A DNA stretch of 46,336 nucleotides from Streptomyces longispororuber (GCF_014656095.1 NZ_BNBT01000057.1:1-46336), one strand, 5' to 3'. Positions 31,262 through 40,246 are shown, numbered from the stretch's first letter. A program made the numbers and translations. Notes: generated by a model from the letters alone, not told the origin.

Positions 31262-33229
31262 GTGCCGTCATCCCAGTCCACCTCGCCACCCCCGCCCTCC
31301 GCACCGACCCCGCGCGACGCCCCGGGCGCCGACCGGACCGGGCGCCCGGCCGGCCCCGCCGCGGCCGTCGTCGACGTCGAGCAGGCCGAGGCCGCCCTCG
31401 TCGAGCACTACCCGCGCCTGGTCCGCCTCGCCTACCTGGTCCTGCCGCCCGGCCTCGGCCGCAGCCGCCGGGTCCTGACCGCGCACGCCCTCGCGCAGCG
31501 GGCCCTGCCCCGCGGCCGCGCCCGGGCGGCGGTCGTACCGGACCAGCGCGGCACGGCCCAGGGCAGGCCCGGGAGCCCCGGCTACACGTACCTGCGCGGC
31601 CAGGTGCTGCGCGCCGCGCTGGAGGCCGGGCTGCCGCTGCGCCGCCGGGCCTGGCCCAAGCGAGCCCAGCTCCCGCCGGCGCTGCCCCAGGTGTGGGGCC
31701 TCAGGCTGTTCCCGCGCTCGGGCGGAGCCGACGAACTCGCCCTGGACCAGCGGCTCGCCGCGCTGACCGGGCCCGCCCGGGCCGCGTACGTCCTGCGCGG
31801 CCTCGAACACCTCCCGGACGACGAGGTGCGCCGCGTCCTCGCGGCCGCCGGGGCCGCGGACCCGGACGCCGCGCTGACCGAGGCCGACGGCGTCGGGGCC
31901 CGGTACGCGCTCCTGGAGTCACCCGAGTTCGACCCGTGCTCCCTCCAGGCCAGGCCCACCGACCTGGTGCGGCGCAGGCAGCACCTGCGGGCCGCGGCCG
32001 TCGCCGCCGTCGCCACCCTGGTGTGCGGCGCGCTGCTCGCCATGCCCGGCGACGGCTGGGGCCCGGACGGTGCCGCCGCGCCCCCGTACGCGAAGAACCC
32101 CGCGGCCGAGGCCGCCCTCGACCCCGCCAGGCTGACGAGGGTCGCGCCCACCGCCTGGAAGCGGTCCCCGCGCACCGACTTCACCGCCTGGCCCGCGCGC
32201 GGCGAACTCACCGGCGACACCGCCCTGTTGCGGCGCGCGCTCGCGGTGTGGGCACGGCCAGGACCGTCCGTGCGGGTCTCGGCGACGCCCGGCACGCCCG
32301 CGGGGGCGCCGCCCGGCCCCGCGCAGCTCCTGTTCGCCGGAGAGGTGGACGCGGCCCGGGTGGTGCTGCTCCACGACGGCCTGCGCGCCGTGCGGTACGC
32401 CGAGCCGAAGGAGGGCACCGGCGGCGCCGCGCTCGACCTCGCCCGGACCGACGGCGCCACCGCGGCCGACGCCGGGGCCGTCGTCCTCGGCCGCTCCGAC
32501 GGCAACGTCCGCTACCTGACGGCGCCCTGGGTGCGGGCGGCGGCCGTCCGCGACCTGCTGGCGCCGTCCGCCGCGGCCACCGGCCTGGAGCGCGGCGCCG
32601 ACGGCGTCACCGCGCCGTTCGCGAGCCCCGCCCTGGCCCGCGACTGCCGTACCTGGAACGCGCTCCAGCTCCGCGACCGGGACGGCACCACACGGCTCGC
32701 CACCGACCTCGGCGAGCTGGTCCCCGCGCGGCTGACCGCGGGCCGGCCGCACGCGCCCCGCGCGGCCACCGCCGCCGACTGGACGCGCACCGCGTGCTCG
32801 CTCGCCGCCGCGCGCTCGCACGGCGTACGGGCCGTGCACGCCTGGCCGTACGCCGCCCAGCCCCTGCCCGACGGCAGCGGGCAGGCGCGCTGGGTGTGCA
32901 CGCGGGCGGAGACCTGGCGCGGCGCCGGGAGCCGGGTGCTCGCCCAGGTGGTCACCCCCGGCGCGGCGGCCGGCGCGGTCGCCGCGAAGGCGGAGGGGGT
33001 GCCCGCCTGCGGCGAGCGGGAGCCCCGGGTGCTCGCGGGCGTGCTGTGGAAGGCCAGGACCGGCGCCTGGTACGTGCTGGCCGCGGGCAGCGAGGACGTG
33101 ACGTCGGTACGGGTCTCGGGCCGCGACCCCGTCCCCGGCAGCGCCGCCGTGCTCCCCGCGGAGCGCGGCGAACGCCTCCACCTCACCGGCAGGCTCGCCG
33201 ACGGCACGCAGCTCACCTCCCTGCACTGA
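31262..33229 (+). CDS. Membrane protein with degenerate sigma-factor-like N-terminus
   Basis: A 655-residue protein. Residues ~40-90 (EAALVEHYPRLVRLAYLVLP) look like the start of ECF sigma region 2. Residues ~160-205 (LALDQRLAALTGPARAAYVLRGLEHLPDDEVRRVL) look like region 4, although neither is complete. One transmembrane helix (about residues 243-262, AAAVAAVATLVCGALLA) follows, then a ~390-residue Ala-rich extracytoplasmic part with paired cysteines. This layout places a cytoplasmic regulatory-type domain and an external domain in one chain. No function is known. The start is uncertain: GTG 31262 is used, TTG 31253 is also in frame, and no strong ribosome site is seen. Confidence 0.75.
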   Translation: MPSSQSTSPPPPSAPTPRDAPGADRTGRPAGPAAAVVDVEQAEAALVEHYPRLVRLAYLVLPPGLGRSRRVLTAHALAQRALPRGRARAAVVPDQRGTAQGRPGSPGYTYLRGQVLRAALEAGLPLRRRAWPKRAQLPPALPQVWGLRLFPRSGGADELALDQRLAALTGPARAAYVLRGLEHLPDDEVRRVLAAAGAADPDAALTEADGVGARYALLESPEFDPCSLQARPTDLVRRRQHLRAAAVAAVATLVCGALLAMPGDGWGPDGAAAPPYAKNPAAEAALDPARLTRVAPTAWKRSPRTDFTAWPARGELTGDTALLRRALAVWARPGPSVRVSATPGTPAGAPPGPAQLLFAGEVDAARVVLLHDGLRAVRYAEPKEGTGGAALDLARTDGATAADAGAVVLGRSDGNVRYLTAPWVRAAAVRDLLAPSAAATGLERGADGVTAPFASPALARDCRTWNALQLRDRDGTTRLATDLGELVPARLTAGRPHAPRAATAADWTRTACSLAAARSHGVRAVHAWPYAAQPLPDGSGQARWVCTRAETWRGAGSRVLAQVVTPGAAAGAVAAKAEGVPACGEREPRVLAGVLWKARTGAWYVLAAGSEDVTSVRVSGRDPVPGSAAVLPAERGERLHLTGRLADGTQLTSLH

Positions 33230-33347
33230 GCGGCTCGGCCGCCGCGCACGGGACCGCGTCCGGCCGCCCCTCCCCGGGGGCGGGCGGGCGCGGAAAAGCG
33301 GGTTCCGAGGGGTGTACCCGGCGGTTACCCGGCCGTACATTGACGCC

Positions 33348-34268
33348 ATGTCTCATAAGCAGGCCCGGTTCCCCCGGCCCGTCGCCTCCGAGCACATACC
33401 GCTCAAGGCCCGCGACGTCTCCTTCTCCTGGGCGGACACGCCCCTCCACTGGCTGCCGGGCGACCCCTTCACCACGCACACGATCAACGTCCTGCACCTG
33501 CTCCTGCCCGCCGGTGAGCGGTGGTTCGTGCACGTGTACAAGCAGGCCCTGCCCCTGGTCCGCGACGAGCGGCTGCGCGCGGACGTCATCGGGTTCATCG
33601 GCCAGGAGGCCATGCACTCCCAGGCCCACGACGCGGTCCTGCCGCACCTGCGGGAGCAGGGCCTCGACCCCACCCCGTACACCGCCCAGGTCGACTGGCT
33701 CTTCGAGAAGCTGCTCGGCGACCGGACGCTGCCGCCGGGGCGGGCGCGCCGGTGGTGGCTGCTTGAGCGCGTCGCCCTCATCGCCGCGATCGAGCACTAC
33801 ACGGCCTTCCTCGGCGACTGGGTGCTCAACGCCCAGGAGCTGGACCGGCGGGGCGCCGACCCGACCATGCTGGACCTGCTGCGCTGGCACGGCGCGGAGG
33901 AGGTCGAGCACCGCTCGGTCGCCTTCGACCTGTTCCTGCACCTGGACGGCGGCTATCCGCGCCGCGTCCGCACCTGGGCCACCGCCTTCACCGCCCTGGT
34001 GTTCCTGTGGCAGCGCGGCACCCGCTTCTTCCTGGAACACGACCCGACGCTCACCGGCACGGCCCGCAGGGCCACCTTCGGGGACTTCCGCCGCAGCGGG
34101 CGCGCCGGCACGCTGCCCACCACCGGGGCCATGCTCCGTTCCATCCCCCGGTACCTGAGCCCCTCGTACCACCCCTCGCGGGAGGGCAGCACCGCGCAGG
34201 CCGTCGCGTACCTCGCCTCGTCCCCCGCCGCCACCGCCGCCGAGGCCCGCGCGAACGGAGCCGTGTGA
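33348..34268 (+). CDS. PF10118-type 'metal-dependent hydrolase', probable diiron protein
   Basis: A 306-residue helical protein of the family usually named metal-dependent hydrolase. It has the ligand set of a ferritin-like diiron-carboxylate site in the right order: Glu57 (GERWF), Glu87-x2-His90 (GQEAMHSQAHD), Glu149 (AAIEHYTAF) and Glu185-x2-His188 (GAEEVEHRSVAFD). That pattern is typical of diiron oxygenases, desaturases and ribonucleotide reductase R2, not of hydrolases. The gene is followed at once by a flavin/[2Fe-2S] reductase (34271), which would supply electrons. I infer an oxygenase or desaturase acting on a lipid-like substrate. ATG 33348 starts the conserved part. Confidence 0.85.
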   Translation: MSHKQARFPRPVASEHIPLKARDVSFSWADTPLHWLPGDPFTTHTINVLHLLLPAGERWFVHVYKQALPLVRDERLRADVIGFIGQEAMHSQAHDAVLPHLREQGLDPTPYTAQVDWLFEKLLGDRTLPPGRARRWWLLERVALIAAIEHYTAFLGDWVLNAQELDRRGADPTMLDLLRWHGAEEVEHRSVAFDLFLHLDGGYPRRVRTWATAFTALVFLWQRGTRFFLEHDPTLTGTARRATFGDFRRSGRAGTLPTTGAMLRSIPRYLSPSYHPSREGSTAQAVAYLASSPAATAAEARANGAV

Positions 34269-34270
34269 CC

Positions 34271-35371
34271 ATGGCCCCGCCGCGCGCCCTCCCGTCGGAC
34301 ACCGCCCGGGCCGCCCTGCTGGTCACCGGGGCCGCCCTGCTCGCCGGGCGCAGCCGGCGCGCCCTCCGCCGCCGGGTCGCGGCGTCCACGCTGTGGCCGC
34401 TGCCCACCCTGGACGAACCCGTCTCGGGGCGGCCGCGCAGCCGGACGCTGCGGCTGCGCGTCGCCCGGCACGAGCGGATCGCCGAGGGCGTCGTGCGACT
34501 GCGCCTGGAGGGCCCGGACCTGCCCGCCTGGGAGCCGGGCGCCCACCTGGACCTCGTGCTGCCGTCGGGGCTCGTCCGGCAGTACTCCCTGTGCGGCGAC
34601 CCCGCGGACACGTCCTCGTACACCGTCGCCATCCGCCGCATCGGCGCCGACGCGGGCGGCAGGGGCGGGTCGCGCGAGGTGCACGACGTGCTGCGCCCGG
34701 GCCACGAGGTCGAGGTCCGCGGGCCGCGCAACCGCTTCCCGCTGACCGCAGGCGCCCCGGCGTACGTGTTCGTCGCGGGCGGCATCGGCATCACCCCGAT
34801 CCTGCCCATGGTCCGGGCCGTCGAGGCCCGCGGCGGCACGTGGCGGCTGCTGTACTGCGGGCGCGACCGGGCCTCCATGCCGTTCCTGGACGAGCTGGAG
34901 GAGCTCGGCGCGGAGCGGGTCGCCGTGGTCGCCGGGGACGAGGCCGGACGGCCGGACGTCGCCGGGTTCCTCTCCGGCGCCGCGGGCGAGAGCACGGCCG
35001 TGTACGTGTGCGGGCCCGAGGGCCTCATGGACGCCGTCGCGGAGGCGCTGCCCGGCGCCTGCACCCTGCACCTGGAGCGGTTCGCGCCCCGGGCCGCGTC
35101 CGGTGGCGGGCACGCCTTCGAGGTCGAACTGCGGCGTAGCGGACGCACGGTGGCCGTCGGCCCGGACACCACGGTGCTCGCCGCCGTCCGCGCGGCGCTG
35201 CCGGGCACGGCGTACTCCTGCGAGCAGGGTTTCTGCGGCACGTGCCAACAGCGCGTCCTGGAGGGGGAGATCGAGCACCGGGACGACCTGCTCACCGACG
35301 CGGAGCGCGGCGGCACGATGCTGATGTGCGTGTCGCGGGCGCGCGGGGAGCGGATCGTCCTCGACCTGTGA
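34271..35371 (+). CDS. Flavin and [2Fe-2S] ferredoxin reductase (phthalate dioxygenase reductase-like)
   Basis: A 366-residue single-chain electron donor. Its N-terminus has a hydrophobic patch (ARAALLVTGAALLAG) that may touch the membrane. The flavin domain has RQYSLCG (103-109). The NAD-binding domain has GGIGITPIL (170-178) and CGPEGLM (from Cys247). A plant-type ferredoxin domain forms the C-terminus with Cys317-x4-Cys322-x2-Cys325 and Cys353. This order is that of the PDR family. It moves electrons from NAD(P)H to an oxygenase, and the diiron protein encoded just upstream is the obvious acceptor. ATG 34271 follows the upstream stop by 2 nt. GTG 34265, overlapping that stop and close to GGAG, is an equally possible start. 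Confidence 0.9.
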   Translation: MAPPRALPSDTARAALLVTGAALLAGRSRRALRRRVAASTLWPLPTLDEPVSGRPRSRTLRLRVARHERIAEGVVRLRLEGPDLPAWEPGAHLDLVLPSGLVRQYSLCGDPADTSSYTVAIRRIGADAGGRGGSREVHDVLRPGHEVEVRGPRNRFPLTAGAPAYVFVAGGIGITPILPMVRAVEARGGTWRLLYCGRDRASMPFLDELEELGAERVAVVAGDEAGRPDVAGFLSGAAGESTAVYVCGPEGLMDAVAEALPGACTLHLERFAPRAASGGGHAFEVELRRSGRTVAVGPDTTVLAAVRAALPGTAYSCEQGFCGTCQQRVLEGEIEHRDDLLTDAERGGTMLMCVSRARGERIVLDL

Positions 35372-35387
35372 CGGTGACCGGGGCGGG

Positions 35388-35429
35388 CGTGAACGGGCGG
35401 TTCGGGGCGTCCGTTCACGGCCGGAACGG
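35388..35429 (+). promoter_or_regulatory. Candidate TetR operator with overlapping palindromes
   Basis: CGTGAACGG (35388-35396) and CCGTTCACG (35411-35419) form a perfect 9-bp inverted repeat. CCGTTC (35411-35416) also pairs with GAACGG (35424-35429). It lies 18-59 bp upstream of the TetR start, next to a TATTGT -10-like hexamer (35435-35440), so it fits autorepression. Confidence 0.5.
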
Positions 35430-35446
35430 ATCGGTATTGTGTTCGC

Positions 35447-36154
35447 ATGACTACCGGGACGCGGCGCAGGATGGGTGTCGAGGAGCGGCGGCAGCAGTTG
35501 ATCGGGGTCGCGCTCGAACTGTTCAGCCACCGCTCGCCGGAGGACGTCTCCATCGACGAGATAGCCACGGCCGCCGGCATTTCGCGCCCGCTCGTGTACC
35601 ACTACTTCCCCGGCAAGCTCAGCCTGTACGAGGCGGCGCTGCGGCGGGCCGCCGACGAGCTGGCCGAGCGGTTCGTGGAGCCGCACGAGGGGCCGCTCGG
35701 GGCGCGCCTGCTGCGGGTGACGGGCCGGTTCTTCGGCTTCGTCGACGAGCACGGGCCCGGCTTCTCCGCGCTGATGCGCGGCGGGCCCGCCGTCGGCTCC
35801 TCGACGACCAACGCCCTCATCGACTCGGTGCGGCAGGCGGCGTACGAGCAGATCATCGCGCACCTGGGCATCAGCGCCCCGTCCCCGCGCCTGGAGCTGG
35901 TGGTCCGCTCGTGGATCTCGCTCGCCGAGTCCACGGCGCTGATCTGGCTGGACGGCCGCCGCGTCCCGCGCGCCGAGCTTGAACTCCAACTCGTGCACGA
36001 CTTCGCGGCGTTGGCCGCGGTCAGCGCCGCCTACGACCCGGAGATGGCCGACCTGCTCGCCGGCCTGCTGGCGAACGAACCGGCCGACGGCCCGTTCGCG
36101 GACCTGCTGACGCGGCTCGCCGCGCTCGCGCCGGCCGCGACGCTGCCGTCGTAG
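35447..36154 (+). CDS. TetR-family transcriptional regulator
   Basis: A 235-residue regulator. The TetR helix-turn-helix is at about residues 12-58: RRQQLIGVALELFSHRSPEDVSIDEIATAAGISRPLVYHYFPGKLSLYEAAL. The C-terminal ligand domain is helical, as usual. ATG 35447 has no ribosome site but sits 6 nt after a TATTGT hexamer, so a leaderless transcript is possible; ATG 35471 is an alternative start. It follows the reductase by 75 bp on the same strand, so it may control the diiron/reductase genes and itself. The ligand is unknown, perhaps an acyl compound. Confidence 0.9.
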   Translation: MTTGTRRRMGVEERRQQLIGVALELFSHRSPEDVSIDEIATAAGISRPLVYHYFPGKLSLYEAALRRAADELAERFVEPHEGPLGARLLRVTGRFFGFVDEHGPGFSALMRGGPAVGSSTTNALIDSVRQAAYEQIIAHLGISAPSPRLELVVRSWISLAESTALIWLDGRRVPRAELELQLVHDFAALAAVSAAYDPEMADLLAGLLANEPADGPFADLLTRLAALAPAATLPS

Positions 36155-36179
36155 GGGCCCGGCTTCCGCACGGCCCGCC

Positions 36180-38048
36180 TCAGAGCCTGTCCGGGCCCGT
36201 GCCGGTGAGGCGCAGGGCGACCAGGGCGATGTCGTCCTCGCGCTCCCGGCCGAAGCAGGCGAAGAGCGTGTCGCACAGGTCCGTCACCCCGGGCGGCGCC
36301 TCGGCGGCGGCGAGGCGCAGGTGCTCCATCGACACGGCGAGGTCGGTGCCGCGCGTCTCGATCAGGCCGTCGGTGACCATCAAAAGCCGGTCCGCGGGCG
36401 TGAGCGGGACCTCCACCGGCGCCGGCCGCTTCAGGCCGAGGCCGAGCAGCGGGCCGCCGGCCTCCACGTACGCGGCCGTGCCGCCGTCGCGGACGAGCAG
36501 CGGCGGGATGTGACCGGCGTTGGCGACCCGGGCGCGGCCCGAGTCCGCGTCGATGAGCGTCAGGCACATCGTGGCCGTGGTCTCCGGGTGGTAGCGCTGG
36601 AGCATGCTGTCGAGGCGCTCGGTGAGCACGCCGGGGTCCGGGTCCTCCAGGCAGTAGGCGCGCAGCGCGTGGCGCAGCTCCACCATCACCGTGGCCGCGT
36701 CGAGCGAGTGCCCGGCGACGTCGCCGATGCCGACGAGGGCGCCCGCGGGCGTGGGCAGCGCCGCGTAGAAGTCGCCGCCGATCTCCGCCTGCCGGGAGGC
36801 GGGTTCGTAGCGCACGACGACCTCCGTGCCGGGCAGGTGCGGCAGCCGGCTCGGCAGGAAGCTGCGCTGGAGCGTGAGGGCGACGTGGCGCTCCTTCTCG
36901 TACATCAGCAGTTGCTCGGCCACGCGCGCGGTCGCGTGGGCCAGGCGCACCAGGTCGTCGGCGTGCTCGCGCGCGTAGGCCGGGGTCGCCAGGCAGACCG
37001 GGGCGTGGTCGTCGCGGGTGCGGGCGAGGGCGAGCAGCGCGCCGTCGGGCAGCGCGAGCCGCAGCCCGGCGGACAACGTGTCCGGGGGTGTGCGCAGGGC
37101 CTCGCGCGGGGGTGTGAGCAGCGCGTCGCCCGAGGCCGTGAGCAGCGTCTCGCCGGACGGCGCGCGCAGGGACTGCTCGGGCACGGCCCACACCCGCCGG
37201 GCGCCCTCGGCGGCGTCGTGGCCGTCGGTACGGGAGCCGTTGCCCGGGCCGAGGCCGTCGCGGCCCGGCCCGGGCAGGCGGCGGTCCTGCTCCGGGATGT
37301 CGCGGCCCGGCCCCGGGGTGCCCGGGCCGAAGAAGCCCTCGGGCCACACCGGGGCGGGGATCACCGTGCTGTGGGCGCCGGTCCTGCCCGACATCAGGCT
37401 GCGCATCAGCCGGGCCACGGCGTCGTGCGCGCCCTGGTCCGGCAGGGCGGCGGTGGCCCGGCGGCGGGAGAGGCCGCGGTGCATCTCGCCCTCGTCGCCG
37501 AGGACGAAGGCCGCGGCGGGCGCCCCGCTGACCCGGGCGGCCTGTGCCGCCGCGGTGTCGGCCAGCTCGCGCGGGCAGCCCGCGGACTGGACGTCGAGGA
37601 CGGCCTCGGCCAGGAGCGTGAGCCGGCCGGCGCGGGTCCGGTCGGCGGTGCGGCGGCGGGCGACGCGGGCGGCGGCGCGCACCACCGCCTGGATCTCCTC
37701 CGGCTCGGCGGGCACGCTCAAGTACGCCTCGCCGCCCGCGTCGAGGCCGCGGCAGCGGTGCACCGAGCCGTGGGCGACGGCGGAGAAGTGGACGACGGGC
37801 ACGGCCGCGGTCGACGGGGAGTCCTTCATCCGGCGGCACAGGTCGAAGCCGTTCATGTCGGGCAGGCCGACGTCGATGAGCGCCACGTCCGGCAGTTCCC
37901 CCGCGCGCAGGCCCACGTCGAGGGCGATCAGGGCCTCGCTCGCGCTGCCGGCGAGGATGACGTGGTGGCCGACGCGGCGGAGAACGGCGCTCAGCGCGTA
38001 CCGGCTGGCCGGCGCGTCGTCGACCACCAGGACCGTGGTGGTGCGCAC
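36180..38048 (-). CDS. Response-regulator-fused PP2C (SpoIIE-type) phosphatase
   Basis: A 622-residue protein. An N-terminal receiver domain (about 1-125) has Asp10/Asp11 and phospho-acceptor Asp59 (VALIDVGLPDMNGFD). A variable middle region includes a Gly/Pro/Arg-rich, likely disordered linker near residue 250-290. The C-terminal SpoIIE/PP2C domain starts at LQRSFLPSRLPHLPGTEVVVRYEPA and has EIGGDFYA, GIGDVAGHS, VANAGHIPPLL and the final EDDIALVALRL metal site. Such proteins dephosphorylate anti-anti-sigma factors to switch sigma factors on. No anti-sigma gene is nearby, so the partner is encoded elsewhere. GTG 38048 was chosen for its AGGAGG 5 nt upstream. It is convergent with the TetR gene. 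Confidence 0.9.
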   Translation of the reverse strand: MRTTTVLVVDDAPASRYALSAVLRRVGHHVILAGSASEALIALDVGLRAGELPDVALIDVGLPDMNGFDLCRRMKDSPSTAAVPVVHFSAVAHGSVHRCRGLDAGGEAYLSVPAEPEEIQAVVRAAARVARRRTADRTRAGRLTLLAEAVLDVQSAGCPRELADTAAAQAARVSGAPAAAFVLGDEGEMHRGLSRRRATAALPDQGAHDAVARLMRSLMSGRTGAHSTVIPAPVWPEGFFGPGTPGPGRDIPEQDRRLPGPGRDGLGPGNGSRTDGHDAAEGARRVWAVPEQSLRAPSGETLLTASGDALLTPPREALRTPPDTLSAGLRLALPDGALLALARTRDDHAPVCLATPAYAREHADDLVRLAHATARVAEQLLMYEKERHVALTLQRSFLPSRLPHLPGTEVVVRYEPASRQAEIGGDFYAALPTPAGALVGIGDVAGHSLDAATVMVELRHALRAYCLEDPDPGVLTERLDSMLQRYHPETTATMCLTLIDADSGRARVANAGHIPPLLVRDGGTAAYVEAGGPLLGLGLKRPAPVEVPLTPADRLLMVTDGLIETRGTDLAVSMEHLRLAAAEAPPGVTDLCDTLFACFGREREDDIALVALRLTGTGPDRL

Positions 38049-38532
38049 CCAGGCCTCCTCGTGGTCCTCGACGGTGTGAATGACGCCCACGCGGACATCC
38101 CCCAGGAGCGGCAGACGGCAGCAGGCCACCCGGCCCACCCTCGGATCGTCTCTCCACGCTAGCGTTCCGGCACCGTCGAGGGGAGCGCACGGCAACCGTA
38201 CGCCCCCACCGGTGGCGTTCGCGCAACCCTGCCCGCCGCGGGTCGGGTTCTCGGTAGAATCCGCCCTTCGCACGCCCCTCCCCGGTGTCTTCCCGTGTCT
38301 TCCCGTGCCTTTCGGTGTCTTCCCGTGTCTCCCGGTGCGTTCCGGCACTACGGGTCGGATCCGGCGCTCCCGTACCGTCCGCCGCGCAGACGCTCCGTGT
38401 CCGCCCGCCCCGTGCGCCGCCGCACCGGCCCGCTCGTGACCTCCGCCTCCCGCCGGGCGTTCTCCAGGGTGTCCGGCTCCCTGGGCACGACGCCGGGAGC
38501 ACCGCAGCCGACCCGTACCGGCAAGGGACTCC
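38049..38532. other. Divergent region between PP2C and alpha-glucosidase genes (484 bp)
   Basis: Holds a six-unit 10-bp tandem repeat (38284-38343) and a TAGAAT -10-like hexamer on the plus strand (38255-38260) without a good -35. I see no MalR-type TTGCAA palindrome before the glucosidase gene. No supported gene. Confidence 0.5.
38284..38343. repeat. 10-bp tandem repeat, six units
   Basis: Units GGTGTCTTCC, CGTGTCTTCC, CGTGCCTTTC, GGTGTCTTCC, CGTGTCTCCC and GGTGCGTTCC follow one another exactly in phase. They lie about 190 bp before the alpha-glucosidase start. The pyrimidine-rich strand is plus. Ten base pairs is about one helical turn. Confidence 0.75.
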
Positions 38533-40221
38533 ATGACCCAGCACCTCACCGACGTCACGGCCGACGAGACCGAGCACCACGACGCCGCCGCGCGCACCGG
38601 CTGGTGGCGCGACGCCGTCATCTACCAGGTGTATCCGCGCAGCTTCGCCGACGCGAACGGCGACGGCATGGGCGACCTGCGCGGCGTCATCGCCCGCCTG
38701 CCCCATCTGAGACGCCTCGGCGTCGACGCCGTGTGGCTCTCGCCGTTCTACGCCTCGCCGCAGGCCGACGCCGGGTACGACGTCGCGGACTACCGCGCGG
38801 TGGACCCGGTGTTCGGCACCCTCGCCGACGCCGACGACCTGGTGCGCACCGCGCACGGGCTCGGCCTGCGCGTGATCGTCGACATCGTGCCGAACCACTG
38901 CTCGGACCGGCACGCGTGGTTCCGCCGGGCCCTCGCGGAGGGACCGGGCTCGCCGCTGCGGGAACGGTTCCACTTCCGCCCCGGCAAGGGTCCGCGCGGC
39001 GAACTGCCGCCCAACGACTGGGAGTCGGTGTTCGGCGGCCCGGCGTGGACGCGCACGGCCGACGGGGAGTGGTACCTCCACCTCTTCGCGCCCGAGCAGC
39101 CCGACTTCAACTGGGACCACCCCGCCGTGCACGAGGAGTTCCGCTCCGTCCTGCGGTTCTGGCTCGACCTCGGCGTCGACGGCTTCCGCGTCGACGTGGC
39201 GCACGGCCTGGTCAAGGCGCCGGGCCTGCCGGACGTCGGCGTCGGCGAGCAGGTCAAGCTGCTCGGCGTCCGCCCCACTCCGTACTTCGACCAGGACGGC
39301 GTGCACGAGGTCTACCGCGACTGGCGCGCCGTCCTGGACGCCTACGACGGCGAGCGCATCGCCGTCGCCGAGGCGTGGACGCCGACGGTGGAGCGCAGCG
39401 CGCTGTACCTGCGCCCGGACGAGCTGCACCAGGCCTTCAACTTCACCTATCTGACGACCGGCTGGGACGCCGTCGCGCTGCGGGCCGTCATCGACCGCTC
39501 GCTGGCGGCCATGAACGCCGTCGGCGCCCCGGCGACCTGGGTCCTGTCCAACCACGACGTGGTGCGGCACGCCACCCGCTTCGCCGACGGCGACCCGGCG
39601 CGCGGGCTGCGCCGGGCCCGCGCGGCGACGCTCCTGATGCTGGCGCTGCCCGGCTCCGCGTACCTGTACCAGGGCGAGGAGCTGGGTCTGCCGGAGGTCA
39701 CGGACCTGCCCGACGAGGTGCGCCAGGACCCGGCGTTCTTCCGCGGCTCGGGGCAGGACGGGCCCGGACAGGAGGGCCGGCGCGACGGCTGCCGGGTGCC
39801 GCTGCCCTGGTCGGGGACGAAGCCGCCGTTCGGCTTCGGCCCGCGCGAGGGCGGGCCGAGCTGGCTGCCGCAGCCGCCTGCCTGGAAGGACCTCACCGTC
39901 GAGGCGCAGGAGCGCGACCCGGACTCCACGCTCCAGCTCTACCGGGCGGCGCTCGCGCTGCGCCGCGAGCACCCGGCGCTGGGGGCGGGCGAGTCCGTGG
40001 AGTGGCTGGACACCCCGCCGGGCGTCCTCGCCTTCCGCAGGCGCGCGGCGGACCGCTGCCTCGTGGTCACCGTGAACCTCACGGACCGGCCGGTGGCGCT
40101 GCCCGTCCCCGGGGAGCTGCTCCTGTGCAGCACCCACGCGCACCCGCCCGGTGCGCCGTTGGGCGGCTGCGAGTCCGCGGCCGTGCTGCCGCCCGACGTG
40201 ACGGTCTGGTGGGCAGCGTGA
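38533..40221 (+). CDS. GH13 alpha-glucosidase (AglA-like)
   Basis: A 562-residue cytoplasmic glycoside hydrolase with no signal peptide. The GH13 regions are complete: VDIVPNHCSD (region I), GFRVDVAH with nucleophile Asp221 (region II), VAEAWTP with acid/base Glu280 (region III) and LSNHDVVRH with Asp342 (region IV). QVYPRSFADANGDGMGDL is the oligo-1,6-glucosidase-type start, pointing to maltose and short maltodextrins as substrates. ATG 38533 has AAGGGA upstream. It is transcribed in the same direction as malR, which starts 26 bp downstream. An alpha-glucosidase lies in the S. coelicolor malEFG cluster, but the transporter genes are not next to this one. Confidence 0.92.
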   Translation: MTQHLTDVTADETEHHDAAARTGWWRDAVIYQVYPRSFADANGDGMGDLRGVIARLPHLRRLGVDAVWLSPFYASPQADAGYDVADYRAVDPVFGTLADADDLVRTAHGLGLRVIVDIVPNHCSDRHAWFRRALAEGPGSPLRERFHFRPGKGPRGELPPNDWESVFGGPAWTRTADGEWYLHLFAPEQPDFNWDHPAVHEEFRSVLRFWLDLGVDGFRVDVAHGLVKAPGLPDVGVGEQVKLLGVRPTPYFDQDGVHEVYRDWRAVLDAYDGERIAVAEAWTPTVERSALYLRPDELHQAFNFTYLTTGWDAVALRAVIDRSLAAMNAVGAPATWVLSNHDVVRHATRFADGDPARGLRRARAATLLMLALPGSAYLYQGEELGLPEVTDLPDEVRQDPAFFRGSGQDGPGQEGRRDGCRVPLPWSGTKPPFGFGPREGGPSWLPQPPAWKDLTVEAQERDPDSTLQLYRAALALRREHPALGAGESVEWLDTPPGVLAFRRRAADRCLVVTVNLTDRPVALPVPGELLLCSTHAHPPGAPLGGCESAAVLPPDVTVWWAA

Positions 40222-40246
40222 GGGCCGACCGGTACAGTCCCGTGCT

